From JAOXRU01 sp965247735 (GTDB lineage: Bacteria; Bacteroidota; Bacteroidia; Flavobacteriales; Flavobacteriaceae), in assembly GCA_965247735.1 (NCBI GenBank), contig CBDFHN010000002.1, forward strand, positions 3,720,001 to 3,784,000: a DNA stretch of 64,000 bases, in the 5' to 3' direction. The translations under genes were made by a program, and so were the position numbers. Below, in pieces: positions 17,568 to 25,765 of the stretch (its first letter is position 1; each line of letters starts with the position of its first letter). The notes below the pieces were generated by a model. The model was not told the origin of the DNA and made no database searches. It saw only the letters and a program-made list of their open reading frames with translations.

Positions 17568-17815
17568 AAATCAAAATTAATAAAATTACGAATTAAAACA
17601 AACCTCACCTTTCAAAAATAAATAATAATGAAACAACTAGAATCAATACCCCAAAATCAACATAGAAATGTCAGAATAAGAAAAAACACAAGGAAGACCA
17701 TTCTCTAACACAAAAAGAGTAGAGTGTGCATTAAAACTGCTTATTTATCTTTCAGTGTTTAGAATGATTACATAAATAGGCGAACACCTCAGCATCCATA
17801 ATAAAAGAGTGTTTC

Positions 17816-17933
17816 GACATCGCTATATGTGTGCGAGTATCATTTTACTTTTCACTTTATAAGACCAATTGCAATTAAAGTTACATTCTATTTTTGGTTA
17901 ATCATCCTCGCACACACACATATCGTTTCGATT
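17816..17933. repeat. Long imperfect inverted repeat
   Basis: The left arm (about 17816-17844) contains ATATGTGTGCGAG. The right arm (about 17902-17933) contains CTCGCACACACACATAT. They are complementary over about 29 nt with one dinucleotide indel, around a spacer of roughly 55-60 nt. There is no coding sense in either strand. Confidence 0.7.
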
Positions 17934-18238
17934 TTCCTTCTTGCCCTAAGAGCACTGTAGGCTGAGGTTAAGCGTGTTATGAGAAAGGTAAAAATATAGA
18001 ACCTGACAAAGCCTAACATTTTAAAACTTGTATTGTTCTACGAATGCCTAAGTTTTAAAGATAAAATTCAGCTTAGCTAATGCTTGCAAATGCTAACATT
18101 CAGGATTGTTGTCTTTTTATCATGACGAACAACAAACGCATCAGAAATAATATTCGTCGTCATTAATCATTTAATCATCGATACATAATTAACATTCAGC
18201 GTATTGGAAACCGCATTTTTTAGGGTTTCGTTACTTTA

Positions 18239-18259
18239 ACTAATATCCTCATTATTAGT
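18239..18259 (+). promoter_or_regulatory. Dyad upstream of vgrG
   Basis: ACTAATA (18239-18245) and TATTAGT (18253-18259) form a perfect 7-bp dyad with a 7-nt spacer, 31 bp before the vgrG ATG. It could be an operator or a leader hairpin. Confidence 0.35.
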
Positions 18260-18290
18260 CGGTAATTATAACAATCTGAATAAATCTACT

Positions 18291-20210
18291 ATGTCAAGAT
18301 TTAAGCGTATTATTTCAAATGCAATACAGCCAAAAATAGTTTTAAGTATTGGTTCTAAGTTTATAACACACTATAAAAAAATAGAACTAAAACAAAACAT
18401 AAACGAACATCATACTTTTAAAGTAATACTAGACCATGATGTTATTGAAAAATATGGATCACATACCCTTGATAAATCTAAAGAATGGCTGTCAGAATCT
18501 ATGACGATCAGTTTTGGTGATTTGGACTTCTTAGGAACAATAACACAGGTAAAAATGTCACATGATGATGGCTTTGATGGAGACATTATCATCTCTGGAT
18601 TTTCGCCAACTATACAACTAGAAGCAGGTAATCATACCCAATCTTGGGTTGGAAGAAGTTTAAATACTATAGTTAATGATGTTGTTAGGGATGTTAATCT
18701 TCATGTTGCTATAAAACCAACATATCAAGAACCAATAGCTTATGAAGTGCAATACAATGAAAGTCATTTTCATTTTCTACAACGCTTAGCCAAAAAATAT
18801 AACGAATGGTTCTTTTATGATGGCACACAATTATGTTTTGGAAAACCTAAATTGGAAAAACCAGTAGCCATACAATACGGTGCAGACATGCTAAGTATTT
18901 CTTTAAAAATGGAAACTTTTGCGAGTAGAAAAAAACAGATTTCTTATGTTGCTATGCAAGATAATTTATTGACTGATAAAACCAGAGATACGATAAAGGG
19001 ACTTAATGAACTTGCTGATGATGCTTTTATTGCTTCCAATTCGCTGTACACTATTATACCAAAAGATCATTCCCCATCATATGTAGAGGATAAAATGCGT
19101 ATTGATAGGGAACTAGAACGGACACAGTCTGCTGCTGTAGCAGAGGGCAATACCTTAGAAGCTAAGAGTAGTAGGGTTGGAATAGGGTTAGCAACAGTAT
19201 TAAAAATAAGCGCAGCACGATTTAAAGATGTTACATTTGATATGGGAAGCATGACTCAATTTAGCATCAAGAAGAAGGTGAATTTTGATGTTAAACAATA
19301 TGGCGAGTACCTTATTACTGGAATAACCCATAAAGCCGAAAGTAACTTTGTGTATAGTAATGAAATTACCGCATTAGCTGGTGGATTGGATGTTTTGCCA
19401 CCTCCAAAAGTAACAAGCCCAATTGCTGAGCCTCAACTTGCTGAGGTTATAAAAAACAATGATCCAAAAGGACAAGGAAGAATACAAGCTCGGTTTTTAT
19501 GGCAAGATGGTGTTATGCAAACCGATTGGATTAGAGTAATGACACCCGATGCAGGGAAAACAAAAGATCATAATGAAATAAGAGGAAACCTTGTTATTCC
19601 AGAAGTTGGCGACCAGGTTATGATAGGTTTTGAATATAACGATCCCAATCGACCTTTTGTAATGGGAAGTATGTATCATGCCAATAATATTGAAAAAGGA
19701 CTACACAACAGAAACAGTATTATTAGTCGCACGGGATCAAGAATGATAATGGACGATAATGATGGGAGCATACAGCTTACTGACAAAGGAACAGTAAACA
19801 TGAAGTTTGACGGCAAAGGCAATGCCACAACCTATGTAAGTGCTAATAACAATTTACATACTGGAGCAACACATAACGTAAATGTAGGAGCAACAAGAGA
19901 ACAACCTGCCCAAGCCACTTTTAAAATGGATAAGGATGGTAATATTTTATTGGACAGTAAAACCAGCATTACTTTTAAGGTTGGCGGCAATAGCATTACC
20001 ATTTCTGAAGAAGGTATTATTGCCAAAGCAGAAAAAGGAACTATAGAAAACCATACCAAAGAAGGCGACATTATTATTGCTGCTAAAACTGATGTTAACA
20101 TTTTAAGTGAAACAGCAAATGCCTCCATAAAAGGTAGTGTTAATACTAACCTAGGAGGAGGAAGCAAAGCGATAGTTACTGGAGGAAAAGTAGAAATTAA
20201 TAAAGGCTAA
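18291..20210 (+). CDS. vgrG: Type VI secretion spike protein VgrG
   Basis: 639-aa tail-spike protein that tips the T6SS tube and carries effectors. The N-terminal part (about 1-380) is the gp27-like ring. The gp5 OB-fold is near 390-470 (KGQGRIQARFLWQDG, then VIPEVGDQVMIGFEYNDPNRPFVMGSMYH). The rest is the repetitive beta-helix needle (GNATTYVSANNNLHTGATHN; GNSITISEEGIIAK). There is no evolved C-terminal enzyme domain, so the cargo is likely the PAAR-like effector two genes down. Bacteroidota use the T6SS subtype iii; no tss genes are in the window, so this is an orphan vgrG cassette. The next gene starts 3 bp after the stop. Confidence 0.93.
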   Translation: MSRFKRIISNAIQPKIVLSIGSKFITHYKKIELKQNINEHHTFKVILDHDVIEKYGSHTLDKSKEWLSESMTISFGDLDFLGTITQVKMSHDDGFDGDIIISGFSPTIQLEAGNHTQSWVGRSLNTIVNDVVRDVNLHVAIKPTYQEPIAYEVQYNESHFHFLQRLAKKYNEWFFYDGTQLCFGKPKLEKPVAIQYGADMLSISLKMETFASRKKQISYVAMQDNLLTDKTRDTIKGLNELADDAFIASNSLYTIIPKDHSPSYVEDKMRIDRELERTQSAAVAEGNTLEAKSSRVGIGLATVLKISAARFKDVTFDMGSMTQFSIKKKVNFDVKQYGEYLITGITHKAESNFVYSNEITALAGGLDVLPPPKVTSPIAEPQLAEVIKNNDPKGQGRIQARFLWQDGVMQTDWIRVMTPDAGKTKDHNEIRGNLVIPEVGDQVMIGFEYNDPNRPFVMGSMYHANNIEKGLHNRNSIISRTGSRMIMDDNDGSIQLTDKGTVNMKFDGKGNATTYVSANNNLHTGATHNVNVGATREQPAQATFKMDKDGNILLDSKTSITFKVGGNSITISEEGIIAKAEKGTIENHTKEGDIIIAAKTDVNILSETANASIKGSVNTNLGGGSKAIVTGGKVEINKG

Positions 20211-20213
20211 ACC

Positions 20214-21122
20214 ATGCAGACAAAAAAGGAATTAGCCCCAGAAATTAAGCATTCAAAAACCTATAGTATTTCTATCATGCAACGTTCTAAAATGGGTGGT
20301 GTTTGTAGTGAAAACAGAATCGATTTAAAGGTTAAAAAACAACTTATAAGGCAGAACAAAAAAGGTTACGTCTATGTTTTAGAGGTATTAGAACGTAAGC
20401 AACATCCCCTTGAAGGCATTAGAGCAATGGAAAATGATATTGCGCTTTTACAGCAAAAACTAGAAATACAAACAGATTTTAAAGGGGAGATTATTCAAAT
20501 CCTTAACCTATATCCTATTAAATCTCTCTGGTTATGGGAAAAACAAAAAAGCAAATTTCTAAAACGACATAAAAGTGAAAAATCAGCCTATAAAGTAAGC
20601 ACAGAAATAGACAAGATACTAGAAGACAATGCCTTGTTTACCGCAATTTTTAAACAATCAGAAATGGCAACGCTTTTATTTCCTGCACTCTACCAAAAGC
20701 CAATGGAAGTAGGTGAGCAGTACATCTATAAAAAAAACATTGAAGATTTTTTTTCGGACATACCATTACCATTAGAAATCACAACAACATTAAAAAAACA
20801 TGAGGATTCTAAAAAGCAAAAATCTAATTACGAAATAGTAAAAAAGGATAGCTCCAACAAAGGAAAAGCACAGGTATTTAGGTCTGGAACACTTGCAGAA
20901 GAATTTGATAGAAAAGCAGTGAAAAAATACTTTAGAAAACTTGCTGACAATTACAAACTAGCAGTAGATGTGGCAGCTAAATATATGGAAACCTACGATT
21001 TTGACAACAAGCATTTTGTTGACCATGCAGGACAGTTATTATCAGTCCAGATAAAAGGGCTGTTTTCTTTTGAACAAGTAGTACGCGTTAGTGCCATCAA
21101 CTATTTAAATGCGGACTTATGA
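20214..21122 (+). CDS. Putative effector adaptor/chaperone of the VgrG cassette
   Basis: 302-aa basic, mostly helical soluble protein. No known family was recognised. It is wedged between vgrG (3-bp gap) and the DUF4280 effector gene (4-bp ATGA overlap), exactly where T6SS adaptors such as Tap/DUF4123 or Eag proteins sit in Proteobacteria. By position it may load the effector on VgrG. Visible features: N terminus SKTYSISIMQRSKMGGVCSE, a Lys-rich middle (LKKHEDSKKQKSNYEIVKK), and a C-terminal helical part ending FSFEQVVRVSAINYLN. No signal peptide. The adaptor role is inference. Confidence 0.6.
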   Translation: MQTKKELAPEIKHSKTYSISIMQRSKMGGVCSENRIDLKVKKQLIRQNKKGYVYVLEVLERKQHPLEGIRAMENDIALLQQKLEIQTDFKGEIIQILNLYPIKSLWLWEKQKSKFLKRHKSEKSAYKVSTEIDKILEDNALFTAIFKQSEMATLLFPALYQKPMEVGEQYIYKKNIEDFFSDIPLPLEITTTLKKHEDSKKQKSNYEIVKKDSSNKGKAQVFRSGTLAEEFDRKAVKKYFRKLADNYKLAVDVAAKYMETYDFDNKHFVDHAGQLLSVQIKGLFSFEQVVRVSAINYLNADL

Positions 21123-22522
21123 GCGGAAAAAAATATGTGCCAGAAGGCATTTACTTGGTTTGCGATAAAGGCTCAAAAATGTCGGAGCTCAAAAGCTTTT
21201 CTTATAAAGAAACAACCTTGTTCGATGAGAACATGTGTACCATATCTGATAAGAAGCTAAATATTAATTTCGATAATTTTGGTTCTTGCGCCTGCAATAA
21301 CTATAAAACGTGTACAGCACCAGTTACCGATTGGACAAATTTTACCGATAGCATAACGCTAGGTGGTAACGAACTTTTATTAGAAAATAGCGAACTGCCT
21401 TGCACCTTAGGAGGCACTATAAAAATCTATTATTCCATGCAGGCAGCTATGGCAGCCGTGCAAGAACGAAAAAAGGGCTTTTGGGGCTCGCTGTTTAGTT
21501 CAGTCTTAGAAGTGCAGCAAACAGTAGTAGATTTTGAAATAGGTGTAGCAAAAGGATTGTGGAAAGGTTTAAAAGGAACTGTAGTTGGTATTTATGATTT
21601 AACTGTATGGGCAGGAAAACACACCGTGCCGTATATGCTCTTAAATCCTTCTGGATATGCAGAGCAGTTGCAAAAAGACAAAGAGACCTTTACAGCAATA
21701 GGTAATGCCGCAAAAAAAGGAGGTACATGGGTGTATCGGAATTCGTCAATAAACCTTATTACAAATCCAGCGGATTATGCAGCTGCCCAGCAAGAAAATG
21801 CCGTTATGATGGGCAAGCTCTATGATAAGGCTAGTGAAATGAATGCCGAAGAATGGGGAGACTTTACAGGGCAAGTCCTTTTTGAAGTAGGATTAGAAGT
21901 TGCTACGGTAGGAGCTGCATCTGCCTTAACCGCAGTAAAAGTAGCTGATAAAACTGTTGATGTAGTTAGAGCAATAGACAAACTAGATGATTTGGCAGAC
22001 GGCGTAAAAGCCCTTGATAAAGCTGATGATATTATAGATGGCACAAGACTTCCAGAGCTACCTGATGAGTTGGGGGATGTGGTTCATTTTGAAGGCTTAA
22101 GACCTGCAGACTTTGGAGTGTCAATGCTTGCTGATAATCCTGAATTATTAAAAATATGGAATGACACTTTAAAGAAAATTGCAAGCTCAAAAAGAAACAA
22201 TAAATATAAAGAATATTTACAAAACCTTGAAAATGGTGTAGAAATGTCTAACACAGAATTATCAAATACATATAAATATGTTAGACAAGTATTTAAAGAA
22301 CAAGCGGAATCAGCTGGTCACGTCATTGATGGAGAATTACACCACTGGAATTTCCCAAAGAATGAATTTCCTGATCAAATTACTAATCCAAAAAATCTTA
22401 CCGAACCGATAGATAGAGCAACTCACGAAGCCATACATGATGCCACTTCTTCTGGTACAAATAAATTTGTTGACCCAATAAATCCAATGCATGAATTGCC
22501 AATTAATAATATGAAATTATAA
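21119..22522 (+). CDS. PAAR-like (DUF4280) T6SS effector with HNH-like toxin tip
   Basis: 467-aa polymorphic effector. Residues about 1-110 are the PAAR-like DUF4280 domain that caps VgrG (VCDKGSKMSELK, NFGSCACN, the LPCTLGGTIKIYYSMQA end). Residues about 125-320 are a linker with amphipathic helices (WGDFTGQVLFEVGLEV, AASALTAVKVADKTVDVV) ending in a hinge PELPDELGDVV. The C-terminal 150 residues are the toxin. ELHHWNF (His 408-409) and HEAIH (His 436 and 440) resemble the LHH/WHH/GHH branch of the HNH/endonuclease VII superfamily, so DNase activity is likely but not proven. It overlaps the adaptor gene by 4 bp; the candidate immunity gene follows 21 bp downstream. Confidence 0.85.
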   Translation: MSGKKYVPEGIYLVCDKGSKMSELKSFSYKETTLFDENMCTISDKKLNINFDNFGSCACNNYKTCTAPVTDWTNFTDSITLGGNELLLENSELPCTLGGTIKIYYSMQAAMAAVQERKKGFWGSLFSSVLEVQQTVVDFEIGVAKGLWKGLKGTVVGIYDLTVWAGKHTVPYMLLNPSGYAEQLQKDKETFTAIGNAAKKGGTWVYRNSSINLITNPADYAAAQQENAVMMGKLYDKASEMNAEEWGDFTGQVLFEVGLEVATVGAASALTAVKVADKTVDVVRAIDKLDDLADGVKALDKADDIIDGTRLPELPDELGDVVHFEGLRPADFGVSMLADNPELLKIWNDTLKKIASSKRNNKYKEYLQNLENGVEMSNTELSNTYKYVRQVFKEQAESAGHVIDGELHHWNFPKNEFPDQITNPKNLTEPIDRATHEAIHDATSSGTNKFVDPINPMHELPINNMKL

Positions 22523-22543
22523 ATAAAACAGTATCTTTATTGT

Positions 22544-23374
22544 ATGAATTATTTGAATAAAATTTTAAATAAACTCGATATAAATAGTCAGTTGGGAAAA
22601 TTGATAAAAGCAGAAGTGAAGATCCCATACCTAGATGATTATAATAACGTAAATGAGTTTTGGTATCCTCATCCACCTTGTTTACTTCCTATTTTCTTAG
22701 GTCATGGTGCGTCATATAAAGGAATAGTAAAGCACTTTTTTATTGAAAAAAAACACACTTTTGTTGAATATGAATTAGAGAACAATTACTTCTATGAATT
22801 TGCTAGAAGCGAAAAACAAATATTCGCCCAAATGATTTTGGATATGGATATGGTTATGGAGGGCTTGAACGATGAAATTATTGATTTTTGTAATCAAATA
22901 AATTTTGAAGAATATAAAAAAGTAGATGAGTTTGCTGATGAATACGGTAATATATCTGAGCATTATAATAAACTAGTTTATTTAGAAACAGATACACCAA
23001 TAGTGTATTCTCAAAATCTAGAATCTTATACTGGTGATTATCTTTCTTCTGAAAAGATATTTAATGAAGAATCATTAGGCACTTCTTGTTCTTTTGAAAT
23101 AGTAAAAAAAGATTTTTTAGAAAAAGCAGATAAAGTCCCTTTATGGTTTAAAAAAGAACTTGATAAAAAAACAACTTTCAGTAATCACATAGCTAACAAC
23201 GATTTGGATAAAGCATGGTTAACTCTAAATTCTACGGGTTGGTTATTAAAAGATGTAGCAGAAGGGCTGGAGTTGCTAAAAACAAAAACCAATGATGAAT
23301 TATTTCATTTAGTTGCTGATAATTGGATTGAAGGCTGGAAGAACTCTAATTCTAAAGATGGAGATACGTATTAA
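22544..23374 (+). CDS. Candidate immunity protein
   Basis: 276-aa acidic soluble protein directly downstream of the effector (21 bp gap), the usual place of a cognate immunity gene. It is rich in aromatic and acidic residues (YLDDYNNVNEFWYPHPPCLLP; EEYKKVDEFADEYGNISEHYN; WLLKDVAEGLELL), with no signal peptide, which fits a cytoplasmic inhibitor of a nuclease toxin. The family is not recognised. The assignment rests on gene order only. Confidence 0.6.
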   Translation: MNYLNKILNKLDINSQLGKLIKAEVKIPYLDDYNNVNEFWYPHPPCLLPIFLGHGASYKGIVKHFFIEKKHTFVEYELENNYFYEFARSEKQIFAQMILDMDMVMEGLNDEIIDFCNQINFEEYKKVDEFADEYGNISEHYNKLVYLETDTPIVYSQNLESYTGDYLSSEKIFNEESLGTSCSFEIVKKDFLEKADKVPLWFKKELDKKTTFSNHIANNDLDKAWLTLNSTGWLLKDVAEGLELLKTKTNDELFHLVADNWIEGWKNSNSKDGDTY

Positions 23375-23433
23375 AACTAATCGTCTTTCATATGATTTAA
23401 GCCTCATTTTTGATGTGACTTTTTTATGCGTAA

Positions 23434-23556
23434 AAAATTGTAGACTATGTAGAAAAGATAGAGGGTGGCATAAAGTTACTAGATTTACCCAAAGAGTTGG
23501 GGGATATGGTGAACAAATCAAAAACTGTTGTAAATAGGTCTTACATATTTTTTCTG
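23434..23556 (+). pseudogene. Remnant of a second effector hinge region
   Basis: An ATG-less frame reads KIVDYVEKIEGG then IKLLDLPKELGDMVNKSKTV and stops at 23554-23556. It matches the hinge of the effector at 21119 (DDIIDGTRLPELPDELGDVV) with about 10 of 20 residues identical. A shared stretch of 12 identical bases lies at 22067-22078 and 23494-23505. This is the pattern left when a polymorphic toxin tip is replaced and the old tip is displaced downstream, then lost. Confidence 0.55.
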
Positions 23557-24149
23557 ATTAATTGAAGCTCTGATTCCAAATTGAAATCTAATTTTTTTGT
23601 CACTTTTAATTTTTCACTCAATTTCATATCAATATCAAAATTATCTCTAATTTCCTTGAATTCTTCGAATATATTTTGACACATTTTTTCAGTTATCTTA
23701 TAGAATAAGTATTTTTCTTCAATCGTATCTGGAATGTTATATTCAATGATTTCACTTTTTTTAAGGATTTATCTTTTCTTGATCTCAAAGTTATGAGCAG
23801 CGATTTGATTTCGGTACTCATATAAATTTTTCCATTTATTTATTCTTTGAAGACCATATTTGTTTTTTTTACGAACTTTGAGAATTCTTTCAGTATACTC
23901 TTTTCCAATATGTTTTGGATTAAAGTTTTTATATTCATCTAGAAGAGAACAGAATTGGACAATCGAATGCACTGAAATGATTCCTCTTAATGAGTTAGGG
24001 AAACCAGTTTTTTGAAGGAAATTATCATCGAATTGAATTTTATTTAATTGATTTGTGTTTTTTATTGTCGCATCTAAAGTATGGATAGAGTTTTTTATTA
24101 AAGTTGTTAATAATGCAATGGAATATAGGTTAGACTCTAAATTTGTCAT
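23541..24149 (-). pseudogene. HEPN-motif protein gene interrupted by an in-frame TAA
   Basis: From the ATG at 24149 the reverse strand encodes 126 residues to a TAA at 23769-23771. The same frame then continues without another stop for 75 further codons to the TAA at 23541-23543 (ILKKSEIIEYNIPDTIEEKY onward). The protein is all-helical and carries YRNQIAAHN, with R113 and H119 in the R-x(4-6)-H arrangement of HEPN RNases and related abortive-infection or toxin proteins. Either the C-terminal half is lost by a nonsense mutation or the short form is functional. It lies behind the T6SS cassette on the opposite strand. Confidence 0.5.
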
Positions 24150-24321
24150 CCAGATTTCTCGTTTTTTAATTACTCACGACATAAGCTCATGAACTAATCC
24201 CACTAATGTAATTATAATTTTGGTTTAGTTCTATTTATTAAAAGACCTTTTTTTCGCATTTCTATTATAAATTGAGATGAAAGTACAGAAAAGCGTATAA
24301 TTTTATAAGAAGGAGGTAATA

Positions 24322-24759
24322 TCACTTTGCTTCTTTAATAACTAAAAGTTGAGGTTCTTTCTTTTCTTTCTGAGCTTGTAAAGTGTAGAAATCTGCTATT
24401 TGTTGTGCATAATCTAAAGAATTTTTACCTATGTAATTCAGAAACATTTTTTCTGTAGAATGCCCAGTTATTTGCATTATTAATGCTGTTGGTAATATTC
24501 CGTATTGATTTGTGGCAAAACTCCTTCTGCAAATATGACTAGTCATTAGTTGTCATTTGAAGTAGTTTCCTGTTTTTTTTCTTTTTGTTTCAGGGTCAAA
24601 TAAGCTACCTTCAATTACCTCATCAAGTTTTACTAATCTACAGAAATCTTTAATGTATTCGTTAAGCTTTTGGATTGATATTTTATAAGGTAGTCCAGTT
24701 TTTAATATTTCTTTAGTCTGTTCTAATACTGGTATTATTGCGTTTTTGTCGGTTTTTTG
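24322..24759 (-). pseudogene. Truncated tyrosine recombinase/integrase with internal stop
   Basis: The reverse strand reads an integrase C-terminal half in one frame: IIPVLEQTKEILK, KISIQKLNEYIKDFCRL, then TGA at 24553-24555, then LMTSHICRRSFATNQYG, ITGHSTEKMFLNYIGKN. The SHICRRSFATN segment holds the catalytic H-x-x-R, GHS is the second catalytic His region, and the Y of MFLNYIG is the nucleophile region. The N-terminal half is missing; the frame runs into the 3' end of the GDPD gene at 24762. The TGA sits where an aromatic residue (TGG, Trp) would be expected. The element can no longer move by this enzyme. Confidence 0.8.
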
Positions 24760-24761
24760 CT

Positions 24762-25550
24762 TTAAACTATGGTTTCACTAAACCATTCGGGATATTCTGT
24801 ATAAACCCCATCAATACCCAATTGTTTTAATTTCAGGTAGTGTTCTTTGGTTTCAATACATATAACATCATCATTAGTTTTGCCTTCTTGTCCCCAAACA
24901 ATTATTTTTTTATTATGTTTTTTGATGTGTCTATTAATGTTTTTGCGCAGTAAGGTAATGCCTTTAAATTGTATAGGAATAAATAGATAATTAGATTTTA
25001 AGGGAAACAAAAAATCTAAAAAAAACATGCTGCTAAACACAAGACGTTTTGCTTCTGTGGTAGCTGCTCCAAATCTCCAGTGTGGCTTTAGTGTTTTAAA
25101 AGTTTTAATGACACTGTCGTAATGACTTACAATTACAACTTGTTTATCCATGTTATATTTTTCTACTACGGCTATTGTTTTGTCAATTGCTATTGGATTA
25201 TTACTATGCACATCTAAGACAAAATTTGCATTTGAAAAACGAGAGAAAACTTCGTCCAAGGTTGGTACTTGTACTGGATTATTTCTGTATGGGTAATTCT
25301 CATTCTCTTTAAAATAGTGACCAGCATTCAGTTTTTTCACTTCACTAAGGTCAAGGTCATAGATATTATGATTTTCACCTGTTCTCCTTAGGGTATTATA
25401 GTCATGAAAAAGAACTAATTGCTTGTCTTTTGTCAATTGAAGATCTAAATCAATTCTCCATTCTGGATTTGTTTTTTGACAATGTGCTATTGCTTTTATT
25501 GTATTTTCTGGATGCTCTCCTCTTCCACAACCATAACAGATAATTTCCAT
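24762..25550 (-). CDS. Glycerophosphodiester phosphodiesterase-like protein
   Basis: 262-aa TIM-barrel protein of the GDPD/PI-PLC-like superfamily, which cleaves glycerophosphodiesters to glycerol-3-phosphate. PENT (14-17), the acidic pair D34/D36 (usually E-x-D), and HD at 49-50 are visible, as is a late DGVYTEYPEW. The canonical first catalytic His of the HRG motif is not there: the protein reads GCGRGEHPENT, so His is replaced by Gly 9 and the loop is shortened. Activity is therefore uncertain. There is no signal peptide, so it is cytoplasmic. It borders the accessory island, and its stop abuts the integrase remnant. Confidence 0.8.
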   Translation of the reverse strand: MEIICYGCGRGEHPENTIKAIAHCQKTNPEWRIDLDLQLTKDKQLVLFHDYNTLRRTGENHNIYDLDLSEVKKLNAGHYFKENENYPYRNNPVQVPTLDEVFSRFSNANFVLDVHSNNPIAIDKTIAVVEKYNMDKQVVIVSHYDSVIKTFKTLKPHWRFGAATTEAKRLVFSSMFFLDFLFPLKSNYLFIPIQFKGITLLRKNINRHIKKHNKKIIVWGQEGKTNDDVICIETKEHYLKLKQLGIDGVYTEYPEWFSETIV

Positions 25551-25635
25551 TTTTATGTTCTATTTGTGATATAGTAACGAATATAATATTTGAGGTTACA
25601 GTTAACAATTTTTACTAATTTTATTTTTGTGTAAC

Positions 25636-25670
25636 ACAAAGAAACCATCTGTTTTAGATGGTTTCTTTGT
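25636..25670 (-). terminator. Strong hairpin after the blaR1-like gene
   Basis: Perfect 15-bp arms (25636-25650, 25656-25670) with a 5-nt loop lie 96 nt downstream of the blaR1-like stop on the reverse strand. A T-rich but interrupted tail follows. Confidence 0.75.
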
Positions 25671-25765
25671 TAAGCTATGTTTTTTTTGAAATTCTATCTT
25701 CTATTTTTTTTATAAGAGTTATGGTTTTCAATAAAATTACTTATGGGAATTAATACTGTAGCAAA

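Larger units (their letters stand above)
17568..18290. other. 720-bp gene-free, inverted-repeat-rich region before vgrG
   Basis: No credible gene. It contains a short transposase-like frame remnant near 17683-17775 and a series of inverted repeats. These are an imperfect pair at about 17781-17817, a 29-nt pair at 17816-17844/17902-17933, a perfect 10-bp pair at 18020-18029/18050-18059, an imperfect pair at 18122-18163, and a 7-bp pair at 18239-18259. The last lies 31 bp ahead of the vgrG start. Confidence 0.7.

Noticed and set aside
23313..23537. Forward frame overlapping the end of the immunity gene
   Set aside because: It is a composite of a shadow of the immunity gene and out-of-frame remnant; the in-register remnant frame from 23434 is the meaningful one.
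23541..23771. TAA at 23769 as a recoding site
   Set aside because: No recoding signal for TAA is known in these bacteria; a nonsense mutation or sequencing error is simpler.
14079..24770. Direct-repeat attachment sites flanking the island
   Set aside because: I looked for a copy of the tRNA-Leu 3' end (TTCGATTCCCACCTCGAG) near 24150-24770 and saw none. att sites cannot be claimed.
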